A stretch of 15,510 bases of DNA. Source: Chloroflexota bacterium. GTDB taxonomy: Bacteria; Chloroflexota; Dormibacteria; Dormibacterales; Dormibacteraceae. Shown here in pieces: positions 1-7,014 of this stretch. The notes beneath the pieces were generated by a model, which saw nothing but the letters and a program-made list of their open reading frames with translations, had not been told where the DNA came from and did no database searches. Where the stretch lies: positions 28,363-43,872 of the forward strand of contig VBJR01000163.1 of assembly GCA_005880175.1 (NCBI GenBank), read 5' to 3'. The translations under genes were made by a program, and so were the position numbers. Every line of letters begins with the position of its first letter. Within the stretch, counting starts at the first letter, position 1.

Positions 1-1
1 G

Positions 2-76
2 GTCGAGGCGTGGCCGCGGTGGCTGGCCGCCACCGGCTACCTGCTTCGCTACGAACCGGACTCGGCCGATGCCTGA
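2..76 (+). CDS. C-terminal end of an unidentified protein (partial)
   Basis: An open frame runs in from the left edge and stops at TGA 74-76, giving the last 24 residues of a protein that ends in an acidic tail (EPDSADA). The stretch has Trp, Leu and Tyr residues spaced as in a helical C-terminus, but it is too short to place in a family. It could be chance coding in GC-rich DNA; reading direction and frame are the only support. The next gene starts 132 bp downstream and has its own ribosome binding site. Confidence 0.4.
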   Translation, partial: VEAWPRWLAATGYLLRYEPDSADA

Positions 77-208
77 GGGATGGTGCCGGGCCTCGAGCCG
101 GTGTTCCAGCCGCTGGGCCGGGCCCCCGCGGGTGATCGCCGGGAGGCGACGTCTCGCGGGTCCGGGCATCGCGACGCTGCTGTGCAGGTACGACCAGGAG
201 GGGCATCG

Positions 209-535
209 ATGAGCGTCGATCCGGCCGAACGGGAAGCGTTGTTCTGGCGGCTGGCCGAACGCCTGCTGGCCGACCCTGCGGTGACGCGCAGCACGATGAT
301 GGGGCTCCCCTGCTTGCGCGCTGGCGGCAGCTTCTTCGCCTCCCTCGAGCGAGCTACCGGCAACCTGATCGTCAAGCTGCCGAGGGCGCGAGTCCAGGAA
401 CTGGTGGGTACCGGCGCCGGCGTGGCGTTCGCCCCCAACCGGCGGGTCTTCCGTGAGTGGGTGGCGATGCCGGCCCCCGACCCCGAGGCGTGGAGCGGCC
501 TGCTCGCCGAGGCCAGGGCGTTCGTAGATGCCTGA
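209..535 (+). CDS. Small TfoX/YjbR-like protein
   Basis: Encodes 108 aa. ATG 209 is chosen over earlier in-frame starts because a strong ribosome binding site, AGGAGGGG at 196-203, lies 5 nt upstream. The middle of the protein (MMGLPCLRAGGSFFASL, then NLIVKLP, then FREWV near the end) has the pattern of small actinobacterial proteins with a TfoX N-terminal or MmcQ/YjbR-like fold. Those are alpha/beta proteins of about 110 aa, often annotated only as hypothetical. The role is unknown; TfoX-like domains are linked to competence or DNA binding in other bacteria, but nothing here shows that. It appears monocistronic, and the next sequence is a gene fragment. Family call from pattern recognition only. 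Confidence 0.7.
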   Translation: MSVDPAEREALFWRLAERLLADPAVTRSTMMGLPCLRAGGSFFASLERATGNLIVKLPRARVQELVGTGAGVAFAPNRRVFREWVAMPAPDPEAWSGLLAEARAFVDA

Positions 536-543
536 GCCACACG

Positions 544-615
544 TCCACCGGGAGCGAGGCCGTCCAGCAGGCCAGACACCTGCGGCCCGACGTGGTGCTG
601 ATGGACGTCCGCATG
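544..615 (+). pseudogene. Response-regulator receiver domain fragment
   Basis: In the frame starting at 541, about 24 residues read TGSEAVQQARHLRP followed by DVVLMDVRM. This is the classic core of a NarL-type receiver domain around its phosphorylated aspartate (the first D of MDVRM). Nothing before it resembles the receiver N-terminus, and after the Met the expected Pro-x-x-Asp-Gly is replaced by GTID, which starts the next remnant. It is therefore a fragment of an old two-component regulator gene, broken on both sides, lying 8 bp after the stop of the upstream gene. It is not expected to be functional. Confidence 0.7.
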
Positions 616-820
616 GGCACCATCGACCTGCACCGCAGTTCGATTCAGCGCGTTTCACGACGCGCCATCGTGTTGTCGTTCGGATGAGCTCCGGCGTCGC
701 CGCTTCGTCTCGGCGGAAGTCGTCATGGGCGCGTTCGCCGGAGCCCCGAGGATCGATCCAGCCAGGTTCCGCGCCGACGTCGACAGCGTCCTCGACCAGG
801 ACCCCACGCCGCGTGCCTGA
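613..820 (+). pseudogene. Broken Phd/YefM-type antitoxin upstream of vapC
   Basis: ATG 613 opens the peptide MGTIDLHRSS, like the start of a Phd-family antitoxin. The family core (RFSAFHDA) then continues in another frame from 641, implying a frameshift. The loop and strand that normally follow the core are missing. From about 683 the same frame reads DELRRRR-FVSAEVV and ends at TGA 818-820 with RIDPARFRADVDSVLDQ plus a PTPRA tail, typical of the toxin-binding C-terminus of these antitoxins. The stop overlaps the presumed start of vapC, the normal arrangement of such operons. I infer a frameshifted, internally deleted antitoxin. A C-terminal piece of 31 aa could still be made from ATG 725. 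Confidence 0.6.
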
Positions 821-1232
821 GTCGCGACATGAGCGGGGGCTGCTCGACACCTCTGTGGTCATCGCGTTGCCCCACACGGACCGCTCGCAGCTGCCTGCGG
901 AGATGTCCCTGTCGGCCATCACACTGGCCGAGCTGGTCACCGGGCCGCACGCCACCGACGACGTGGAGGAGCGGGCGCGATGGCAGGACCGGCTCCAGCG
1001 AGCGCAGCGGACGTTCGACGCGGTGCCGTTCGATGTGGACGCTGCCCAGGCGCACGGGCGCGTCTACGCCGCGGTGACGGCGAGGGGAAGGAAGGCGCGT
1101 GGCTGGCGGGCCATCGACCTCCTCATCGCGGCGACGGCGCTGGCGCAGGGCATCCCTCTGTTCACCTGCAATCCGGCGGACTTCCAGGGCCTCGACAGCC
1201 TGATCGAGATCGTGCCGGTCGATCCGGAATAG
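813..1232 (+). CDS. vapC: VapC-type PIN-domain ribonuclease toxin
   Basis: Encodes 139 aa from GTG 813, overlapping the end of the antitoxin remnant as toxins of this class usually do; no clear ribosome binding site is seen. The PIN-domain acidic set is present: D12 in GLLDTSVV, E40 in ITLAELVTG, D102 in AIDLLIAATAL, and N120/D123 in TCNPADF. VapC proteins are Mg-dependent endoribonucleases that cut tRNA or rRNA and are held off by a VapB or Phd-like partner. The segment after DTSVVI reads ALPHTD where related proteins often carry an acidic DLE-like turn. With the antitoxin next door broken, this toxin may be weak, unexpressed, or restrained by another antitoxin. Confidence 0.8.
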   Translation: MPESRHERGLLDTSVVIALPHTDRSQLPAEMSLSAITLAELVTGPHATDDVEERARWQDRLQRAQRTFDAVPFDVDAAQAHGRVYAAVTARGRKARGWRAIDLLIAATALAQGIPLFTCNPADFQGLDSLIEIVPVDPE

Positions 1233-1666
1233 GTCGAGCCGGTTCTGGCAATCAGCCGCTCAGCACGAGGCTGTAGGCGAGACCCGTCGTTCGGGAGAGC
1301 GGACCGCTCAGCTCACACGGCTGCGGCACTGGCAAGCGCCGCTGCTGGCAGCGGGTGACCACGACAACGTGTCGTACGGACGCTCGGCCATTCTCGCCCT
1401 GTGGTGGCGGCGAGGGGTGACGATCCTGGCTACCGTGGCTCTGGCATGCGTGTTACGGATACTGTGAAACGGTGGTGGCGCACTTTTTGCTGGTCCGGCA
1501 GGGTGCGGTCGCCGGACCGCTCGTCGGGCCGCCGGCGCCGGCGCTGACGGGTTCACCGCCACCTGGCCGGGTCTGCCGGAACAGCGAGGTGACAGGTTGG
1601 TGGACCGCGCCCGTGATCGTGGGCGATGGTGCGATCGATGACGAAGGAACATCAGACTTCAGGACG
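1233..1666 (+). other. Intergenic region without a recognisable gene
   Basis: No frame here gives protein-like composition plus a start and ribosome binding site. The frame in phase with the next gene (from 1472) looks like random GC-rich translation. One feature stands out: a perfect inverted repeat ACGACA-acg-TGTCGT at 1361-1375, the size of a dimeric repressor operator, but with no regulator gene beside it. It may be chance. Confidence 0.5.
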
Positions 1667-2203
1667 ATGAGCGACCTCAGGCTGCAGCAACTCGTCCGGC
1701 CCGCCGACCTGGCCTCCGACCTGCGAGACCAGCTCGTGGAGTGCTGGATCGAGGTGACGAACGCAGGAGGCGCGGCCGGCTTCCCGTTCCCGCCGGTGGG
1801 ACCGGCCGAGGTCGGGCCAGCGGTCGACCGCTTGGCCGCAGACCTGGAGCCGGAGCGCGTCCGGTTGCTCCTGGCGCTGGAGGCGGGCATGGTGGCCGGC
1901 TGGGTAGCCCTGACTCGCCATCCTCGCCCGCCTGTGGCTCACTGGGGAGAGGTCCGACACCTCCAGACACGCCTTCGCTACCGCGGTCGCGGCGTCGGCT
2001 CGGCGCTGATGAACGAGCTGCGGCGGATCGCGCACGACGAGCTCAGGCTGGAGCAGCTCCACCTCGCCGCCCGGGGAGGAGTGGGCCTGGAGCGGTTCTA
2101 CCAGCGGCTCGGCTGGCGCGAAATCGGACGCTGGCCAGGAGCGTTGCGGCTGGGACAGGGAGACGACCGGGACGAGGTGCTCATGGTCCTGGCTCCGCTC
2201 TGA
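1667..2203 (+). CDS. GNAT-family N-acetyltransferase
   Basis: Encodes 178 aa from ATG 1667; AGGA at 1661-1664 is close to the start, so the start is the best available rather than certain. The acetyl-CoA binding motif A is clear around residues 100-115 (LRYRGRGVGSALM, the R-x-x-G-x-G loop). It is followed by motif B with FYQRLGWREIGRWPG near the C-terminus and a final strand DEVLMVLAPL. This C-terminal pattern fits small-molecule GNAT enzymes that acetylate amino groups on amino acids, amines or antibiotics; the substrate cannot be read from sequence. It stands alone, with long non-coding flanks, in the accessory block left of the tRNA scar, so a resistance or detoxification role is possible but unproven. 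Confidence 0.85.
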   Translation: MSDLRLQQLVRPADLASDLRDQLVECWIEVTNAGGAAGFPFPPVGPAEVGPAVDRLAADLEPERVRLLLALEAGMVAGWVALTRHPRPPVAHWGEVRHLQTRLRYRGRGVGSALMNELRRIAHDELRLEQLHLAARGGVGLERFYQRLGWREIGRWPGALRLGQGDDRDEVLMVLAPL

Positions 2204-2569
2204 TTCGCAGTCCGGAGCGGTCATGGTCGGTGCCATGGCACTCGACCGGCTCACGGCTCTCGACGGCGGCAAGTCGCGACATCCACGATGGCCGGCCCTG
2301 CCTTCAGGGTCGCAGCGGCCCGGCCAGCTCGCTGACGCGGCGCGGCATGCTGGCGCCCCGCTCGCTGTGGACCGCCCTCGCAGGTGAAGACGACCGCGAG
2401 CATGATCGCCGTGTCCAGGTGGTAGACGGTCCAGCACTCCTCACAGCGGAGGTGGGTTACGCGTTCAGCGGAAGCCTGGCTGATCTACACGACAAGAAGT
2501 CTGCCTGAACGACAAGAACGACACGGTCGTGTTGCCGTTCAACTCGTTCCGGGCCGACCAGAACAGCAA
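2204..2569 (+). other. Gene-free flank of the tRNA scar with short repeats
   Basis: About 366 bp with no convincing gene on either strand. Near its right end CGACAAGAA occurs twice, at 2490-2498 and 2510-2518, exactly 20 bp apart. ACACG-gt-CGTGT then forms an inverted repeat just before the tRNA fragment. Closely spaced direct repeats next to a tRNA-type junction would fit integrase or excisionase arm sites (inference). Confidence 0.4.
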
Positions 2570-2619
2570 CACGACTCATAATCGTGTTGTCGGTGGTTCG
2601 AACCCACCCGCCGCCACCA
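2570..2619 (+). repeat. 3' fragment of a tRNA-Met(CAT) gene, probable attachment-site scar
   Basis: The sequence folds as the 3' part of a tRNA. A 5-bp anticodon stem (2570-2574 with 2582-2586) encloses a 7-nt loop CTCATAA with anticodon CAT at 2577-2579. A 5-nt variable loop follows, then a perfect 5-bp T stem (2592-2596 with 2604-2608) around TTCGAAC, a 7-nt acceptor strand CGCCGCC (2609-2615), discriminator A and encoded CCA. The 5' half is absent: position 1 would fall near 2544, where the needed GGCGGCG and a D arm are missing. It therefore cannot be a working tRNA. Such 3' copies are left at the far end of elements integrated in tRNA genes, which places the element to the left. The loop and stem sequence resemble actinobacterial elongator tRNA-Met. 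Confidence 0.8.
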
Positions 2620-2637
2620 TCACCTGCGTTCAGGTGG
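2620..2637 (+). terminator. Hairpin directly after the tRNA fragment
   Basis: CACCTG-cgtt-CAGGTG (2621-2636) is a perfect 6-bp stem with a 4-nt loop, starting 2 nt after the CCA end and extendable by one T-G pair. Its place fits the terminator of the original tRNA gene. No T-run follows, as is common in high-GC actinobacteria. Confidence 0.5.
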
Positions 2638-2808
2638 ATTCAGCGTATTTCTCCGCGATTCACCTGCTTCCACATGGTGTCGGCGTGCTGTCGATGCGAC
2701 AACAATCCGTGACGTCCTGTTCTCCGCCGCGTTCGGACGGAGCCTGCTCACGATGACCTTCAACCTGACTGGAGGTGCGGATCGCGGCCTGCTGACTGCG
2801 ATCAAAGC

Positions 2809-2828
2809 GGTATAACATCAGGTATATG
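2809..2828 (+). promoter_or_regulatory. Promoter and likely operator for leaderless mntA-hepT
   Basis: TATAAC at 2811-2816 is a good -10 element, with CTGCTG at 2789-2794 (16-bp spacing) as a weak -35. Transcription would begin about 2823-2826, at the ATG of mntA (2826) itself, and no ribosome binding site precedes that ATG, so the transcript is probably leaderless. GGTATA occurs twice in phase (2809-2814 and 2821-2826, 12 bp apart), a candidate binding site for the XRE domain encoded just downstream. Confidence 0.5.
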
Positions 2829-3293
2829 GCCGACCCGGCGATGACCATCGTCCAGGCCCGCCGAGCGGCTGGGCTCACCCAGGCGGAGCTCGCCAGGCGA
2901 AGCCACACCTCGCAGCCGGCGGTCAACCGGTACGAGAGCGGCCGTGTGAAGCCGCGACCGGCGACTCTGCGCCGCCTCCTCGACGCGTGCCGGCGAGCGG
3001 GCCGGCGTCCTTCGGAGGCGCTGCGGGCGCACCGCGCCGAGGTGCTCGCGTTCGCACGAGAACTGGGGGCGTCGAAGGTCCTGGTGTTCGGGTCGGTGGC
3101 CCGAGGGGAGGACGATGGAGACTCCGACGTCGACCTGCTGATCGACATTCCGCCGACGTACGGCCTGTTCGCGATGGCCCGGTTCCAGCGCGAGCTGTCG
3201 GATCTCCTTGGGGTGGCCGTGGACCTGGGAAGCATCGACGACCTTCGTCCGAGCATCCGCGAGACCGTGATGGCCGAGGCGCGGCCGCTGTGA
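2826..3293 (+). CDS. mntA: MntA-type antitoxin: XRE helix-turn-helix fused to a minimal nucleotidyltransferase
   Basis: Encodes 155 aa. Residues 7-55 form an XRE-type helix-turn-helix (TQAELARRSHTSQPAVNRYE). Residues 70-150 form a minimal nucleotidyltransferase domain with the GSX10DXD signature: G89-S90, then D101 and D103, with a possible third carboxylate at D133. Known MntA antitoxins silence HepT by transferring AMP to a tyrosine near its active site. The downstream gene encodes that toxin and overlaps by 4 bp. The fused DNA-binding domain suggests the antitoxin also represses its own promoter, which carries a tandem GGTATA repeat (inference). Start at ATG 2826 fits a leaderless transcript; ATG 2841 is the alternative. 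Confidence 0.88.
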   Translation: MADPAMTIVQARRAAGLTQAELARRSHTSQPAVNRYESGRVKPRPATLRRLLDACRRAGRRPSEALRAHRAEVLAFARELGASKVLVFGSVARGEDDGDSDVDLLIDIPPTYGLFAMARFQRELSDLLGVAVDLGSIDDLRPSIRETVMAEARPL

Positions 3294-3619
3294 GGACGTC
3301 GCGACGAGGCGATGTCCAGCGTGTGGCCGACATGCTCGAAGCAATCGCTCGGATCCAGGGCTGGAGCTCGGAAGGCGTGCCGCAGAGCATGTACCAGGCG
3401 GCCGTGCTGCACGAGCTCATGGTCATCGGCGAAGCCGCCAGCCGCCTGAGCGACGAGTTCATGGAAGCGCATCCGGGCGTCCCGTGGAAGGACGTGATCG
3501 GGCAGAGGGTGCAGCTCGCGCACCACTACTGGGACACGCAGTGGGCTCGCATCCAGCAGACGGTGGCCGAAGACATCCCCGCGCTGAAAGCGGAGCTTCA
3601 GCAGGCGGTCCAAGAGTAG
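3290..3619 (+). CDS. hepT: HepT-type HEPN-domain ribonuclease toxin
   Basis: Encodes 109 aa from GTG 3290, which overlaps the mntA stop (GTGA) so translation is coupled. It is an all-helical HEPN protein of the usual length for HepT. The RX4HXY motif is present as R73, H78 and Y80 in RVQLAHHYW: R and H are the RNase active-site residues of the family, and the Tyr is the residue AMPylated by MntA in characterised pairs. The Asn that often follows the Arg is Val here. HepT toxins cut RNA and stop growth when the antitoxin is lost; the pair works in plasmid or element maintenance and possibly phage defence. It lies just right of the tRNA scar. Confidence 0.88.
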   Translation: MRTSRRGDVQRVADMLEAIARIQGWSSEGVPQSMYQAAVLHELMVIGEAASRLSDEFMEAHPGVPWKDVIGQRVQLAHHYWDTQWARIQQTVAEDIPALKAELQQAVQE

Positions 3620-3622
3620 CTC

Positions 3623-3650
3623 CCGGGCCGTCGTGCTGTCGTGGGCCCGG
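3623..3650 (+). terminator. GC-rich hairpin after hepT
   Basis: CCGGGCC (3623-3629) pairs perfectly with GGCCCGG (3644-3650) across a 14-nt loop, starting 4 nt after the hepT stop. It has no T-run, but the position right behind the toxin gene makes it the likely end of the mntA-hepT transcript. Confidence 0.45.
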
Positions 3651-3916
3651 CCTACCGGTGGAGAGGTCGGCGTCGTGGACTCGACCGCCAGCGCCGGTTG
3701 AGCTCCTCGACGAAGGCCTGCGCTCGCGACCTCTCGTGGACCCGAGGCTGCTGCATGGTGACCCACCCGGATGAATCCGCCGGGTCGTCCACCTGGAGGA
3801 TGGCGCCCGGTGAAACGGTGGTTGGCCAAGTGAGAGAGCCGCCAAAGTGGCCGATGCGCTAGCATAGACTGTTGGCTGTCGCCGATGGAAGGGCATGTGA
3901 GGGCGAAGGCAAGGGC
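3651..3916 (+). other. Intergenic region upstream of the LuxR-family regulator
   Basis: About 266 bp with no firm gene. A minus-strand frame ending at 3652 reads like protein for roughly 60 residues (for example VHERSRAQAFVEELNRRW) but lacks a ribosome binding site and a good start, so it may be a gene remnant. TAGACT at 3865-3870 could be a -10 element for the following gene; no matching -35 is evident. Confidence 0.4.
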
Positions 3917-6232
3917 ATGGGCACGAGGCGGCACAACCTCCCGTACCACCTCACCAGCCTGATCGGGCGGTGGCGGGACATCGCGCAGCTGACGCAGCTG
4001 GTCAGGCGGCGCCGGCTCCTGACGCTCGTCGGACCTCCGGGGTGCGGGAAGACACGGCTGGCGCACGAGATCGGCCACCGAGCGCTGTCCGGCTTCGCGG
4101 ACGGCGTCTGGACGATCGACCTGACGGCCGTCACCGACGAGCACGGCGTGTACGAGTCGATCGCGCACACCCTGAGCATTCCCGAGAGTGGCGTCCAGTC
4201 GCTGCGGGGACGGATCGACGACCACTGCCGGGACCGCCACCTGCTGCTGATCCTCGACAACTGCGAGCACCTCACCCGGCACGTCAGCGCACTCGCGTCC
4301 GAGCTGCTGCTGGCGTGTCATTCCCTTCACGTCCTCGCCACCAGCCGTGAGCGCCTCGGGACACCCGACGAGCGCACGTGGGCCGTGATGCCGCTCGCGC
4401 CGCCTCCCGCGGCCGCCGACCTGCACGAGCTCCTCTCGTGCGACTCCGTGCGCCTGTGGCTCGACCGGGTGCAGAGCGTTCAGCCGCAGTTCGAGCTGAC
4501 CCCCGCCATCTCCGCGACCGTCGCGGCGCTCGTCCGCAGGTTGGATGGCATCCCTCTCGCCCTCGAGCTGGCCGCCGCCTGGAGCAACGTGTTCTCACCC
4601 CGGGAGCTGCTCGATCGGATCGGTGCCGGCGACCACGTGCTGACCAAGCGGAGATCGCCCGATAGCGACCGGCACCGAAGCCTGGACCGTGCCATCGAGT
4701 GGAGCTGCTCACAGCTCCGGGACGACGAGATGCGGACCTTCGCGGCGCTCGGCCTGTGCGCGGGCCGGTGCCGCATGGAGGCGATCGCCGCGATCAGCGG
4801 CGTGGACCCGCTCACGGCCGCTGACGCGGTGGCCAGCATGGTCGACAAGTCGCTGCTGGTCGGCACGGTCTCGGAGAGGCAGGCGACCGGCTACGACATG
4901 CTGCTGACGGTCAGGCAGTTCGCGTACGCCGAGCTGTGCCGGCGCGGCGAGCTCGACGAGGTGCGCGCCCGCTTCCTGGCCTACTACGCGAGGCTCGCGG
5001 AGGGCAGCGAGGCGGCGGTGGAGCGGGGCGACGAGCCCGCGATCGAGGCCATCGACATCGAGTACACGAACGTCACGCGAGCGCTGACCATCGCGCTGGA
5101 GGCCGACCACGCGACGGCGGGGAGGATCGCGACCTCACTGTGCCGCTACTGGGAGTGTCGTGGCCGGTACGAGGAGGGCCTCCGCTGGCTGGACGCCGTC
5201 AGCCGCCTCCCCGACCAGGACGTCCGGACTCGGATCCGCTGCCTCGGCTGGTTCGCCGTGCTCAGCCTCGTCCTGGGCAGCGGGAGGAGCGAATGCCTGC
5301 GCATGGTCGGGGAGGCGAGGGCGCTGGCGCGGCAGGCGGACGACCCGATGCTGGAGGCGACCGTCCAGCAGCAGGCGGCCCTGATCAGCAGCCGTCTGGG
5401 TGACCTGGACGCGGCGAAATGCGCCGCGCAGACGGCGGTGCGGATGGCGCGGCGCGCCGGCGATGTGCGGCTGCTGGCCCACTGCACGTTCCGGTTGGCC
5501 CGCGTGGCCCTGCTTCGGGGCGAGACCGAGGACGCCCAGGCCGGACTGGAGTGCAGCCTGGAGACCGCGCGATCCGGATCGTTCATCCCGCTCGTCGTCT
5601 GGACGCTCGTGATGCTCGGCCAGCTGCAGCTGCAGCGCGGGCAGCGCGGTCAGGCCAGGGACCACCTGATGGAGGCGCTGGTGTACCAGTCCACGATGAA
5701 CCCGTCCCAGCTGACGGCGCTGATCGAGACGATGGCCGCCGTGGAGGTGGCCGGCGCCCGGCCGGAGCGCGCGGCCACGCTCGTCGGCGGCACCGACCAG
5801 CTGCGTGCCACCTACGCCGTCGCCGCCCGCAGCGCCCTGGCGCGGGACACCGGCGAGCTGGCATCGCTGCGTCGGGACCCACGCCTGCGGAAGGCCGTGG
5901 CCCGAGGCGGCGGGATGGATCGCGAGGCCCTGGTCCGCTACCTCCTCGGACTGCCCGAGGGGCCCGCGTCCACGCACACCAACGGCGCGCGGTCCGAGCT
6001 GGTCGGCCTCACGAACAGGGAGCTGCAGGTCGCCCAGCTCGTCGCGGCCGGCCTCACGAACCGGCAGATCGCGAACCGCCTGTCCATCGCAGAGAGAACA
6101 GCGGAGGGACACCTCGAACGACTGAGAGGGAAGCTCGGTGTGCACACACGAGCGGAGATCGCGTCGCGTGTCGCGGTGGCGCTCGCGGCGCAGGATGGTG
6201 CCGGCGGTCACCGGAAGAGCGGACAGCCCTGA
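3917..6232 (+). CDS. Large ATP-binding LuxR-family (LAL-like) transcriptional regulator
   Basis: Encodes 771 aa from ATG 3917, preceded by GAAGG at 3905-3909 (7-nt spacing); a TTG at 3872 in the same frame is less likely. An N-terminal P-loop ATPase carries Walker A GPPGCGKT (39-46) and Walker B LLLILDNCEHL (about 109-119), followed by the winged-helix and helical part of NB-ARC/AfsR-like regulators. A middle region (about 320-640) of TPR-like helical repeats follows. A LuxR-type helix-turn-helix closes the protein at about 697-755 (LTNRELQVAQLVAAGLTNRQ, then the recognition helix in AERTAEGHL). Such proteins activate promoters after ATP or ligand binding; the signal is unknown. A methyltransferase gene follows within a few bases and is probably co-transcribed. 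A link to the cluster on the right is possible but not shown. Confidence 0.88.
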   Translation: MGTRRHNLPYHLTSLIGRWRDIAQLTQLVRRRRLLTLVGPPGCGKTRLAHEIGHRALSGFADGVWTIDLTAVTDEHGVYESIAHTLSIPESGVQSLRGRIDDHCRDRHLLLILDNCEHLTRHVSALASELLLACHSLHVLATSRERLGTPDERTWAVMPLAPPPAAADLHELLSCDSVRLWLDRVQSVQPQFELTPAISATVAALVRRLDGIPLALELAAAWSNVFSPRELLDRIGAGDHVLTKRRSPDSDRHRSLDRAIEWSCSQLRDDEMRTFAALGLCAGRCRMEAIAAISGVDPLTAADAVASMVDKSLLVGTVSERQATGYDMLLTVRQFAYAELCRRGELDEVRARFLAYYARLAEGSEAAVERGDEPAIEAIDIEYTNVTRALTIALEADHATAGRIATSLCRYWECRGRYEEGLRWLDAVSRLPDQDVRTRIRCLGWFAVLSLVLGSGRSECLRMVGEARALARQADDPMLEATVQQQAALISSRLGDLDAAKCAAQTAVRMARRAGDVRLLAHCTFRLARVALLRGETEDAQAGLECSLETARSGSFIPLVVWTLVMLGQLQLQRGQRGQARDHLMEALVYQSTMNPSQLTALIETMAAVEVAGARPERAATLVGGTDQLRATYAVAARSALARDTGELASLRRDPRLRKAVARGGGMDREALVRYLLGLPEGPASTHTNGARSELVGLTNRELQVAQLVAAGLTNRQIANRLSIAERTAEGHLERLRGKLGVHTRAEIASRVAVALAAQDGAGGHRKSGQP

Positions 6233-6236
6233 ACCG

Positions 6237-7001
6237 GTGCGTGACTATGATGAGCCGGTGGACGCGTTCGCCGACATCTTCGACGACGACTACGTTTATT
6301 TCACTCGTTCACTCCTCACTGACGAGCGCAGCGATCGAGACGTCGACCTCATCTGGCGGATGCTCGGCCTGACCGGAGGGCAGGCGGTGCTCGACGTGCC
6401 CTGCGGCAGCGGACGCATCGCAAACCGACTGGCGGCGCGCGGCTGTCGGGTGGTCGGCGTCGATGCCAACGAGCGCTTCCTCGCCGAGGCCCGCGCCGAC
6501 GCCGGAAGCCGGGGGGTGGACGTCGAGTACCGGCGCGGCGACATGCGCGAGCTGGACTTCGTGGAGCAGTTCGACGGGGCCGTCAACTGGTTCACGTCGT
6601 TTGGCTACTTCGACGACGCCGGCAACAAGGCGATGCTGCGCCGCCTGCATCGCAGCCTGCGACCGGGCGGCGCGCTGCTCGTGGACATGCTCAGTCGGGA
6701 GAGCCTGGTACGTGGCATCCCGGCGGGCCAGCAGCAGTCCGTGCACGTGGTCGAGATCGGCCAGGACCTGCTCGTGGACCGGTGGGCCCTGGACGTCATC
6801 GAGGGCCGGTGCGTGTCGGATCGGATCATGGTTCGCGATGGCAGGCTTCGCAGGACCCTGTTCACGTTCCGGCTGCCGACGTTTCCCGAGGCGCGGCAGT
6901 GGCTGACGGACGCTGGTTTCACGTCGGTGGCAGCCCACGACGAGCTCGGGGGACCGTACTCGATAGCGGCGAGACGGATGGTCATCGTCGCGAGACGATG
7001 A
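6237..7001 (+). CDS. Class I SAM-dependent methyltransferase
   Basis: About 254 aa. The SAM-binding motif I is VLDVPCGSGRIA, followed by an acidic strand end (VVGVDAN) and a GDMREL motif before the FDGAVNWFTSFGYF strand, a standard Methyltransf_25-type order. The substrate is not evident, and the close match to family spacing suggests a small-molecule enzyme. The start is uncertain: GTG 6237 lies 4 bp after the regulator's stop and suits translational coupling, while GTG 6258 and ATG 6195 are alternatives without good ribosome binding sites. Co-transcription with the LuxR-type regulator is likely from the spacing. The gene converges on the small minus-strand gene at 7015, leaving 13 bp between them. 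Confidence 0.82.
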   Translation: MRDYDEPVDAFADIFDDDYVYFTRSLLTDERSDRDVDLIWRMLGLTGGQAVLDVPCGSGRIANRLAARGCRVVGVDANERFLAEARADAGSRGVDVEYRRGDMRELDFVEQFDGAVNWFTSFGYFDDAGNKAMLRRLHRSLRPGGALLVDMLSRESLVRGIPAGQQQSVHVVEIGQDLLVDRWALDVIEGRCVSDRIMVRDGRLRRTLFTFRLPTFPEARQWLTDAGFTSVAAHDELGGPYSIAARRMVIVARR

Positions 7002-7014
7002 CCATCCGAGAGCA

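Noticed and set aside
2280..2480. Minus-strand frame with a Cys-x-x-Cys pair (LRCEECWTVYHLD)
   Set aside because: There is no start codon after the upstream in-frame stop and no recognisable domain, so it is not called as a gene.
2529..2756. Plus-strand open frame across the tRNA fragment
   Set aside because: It reads through the tRNA arms and the hairpin; the translation has no protein-like pattern.
3652..3792. Small minus-strand frame with protein-like C-terminus
   Set aside because: It has only a GTG start without a ribosome binding site and no recognised family; at most a gene remnant.
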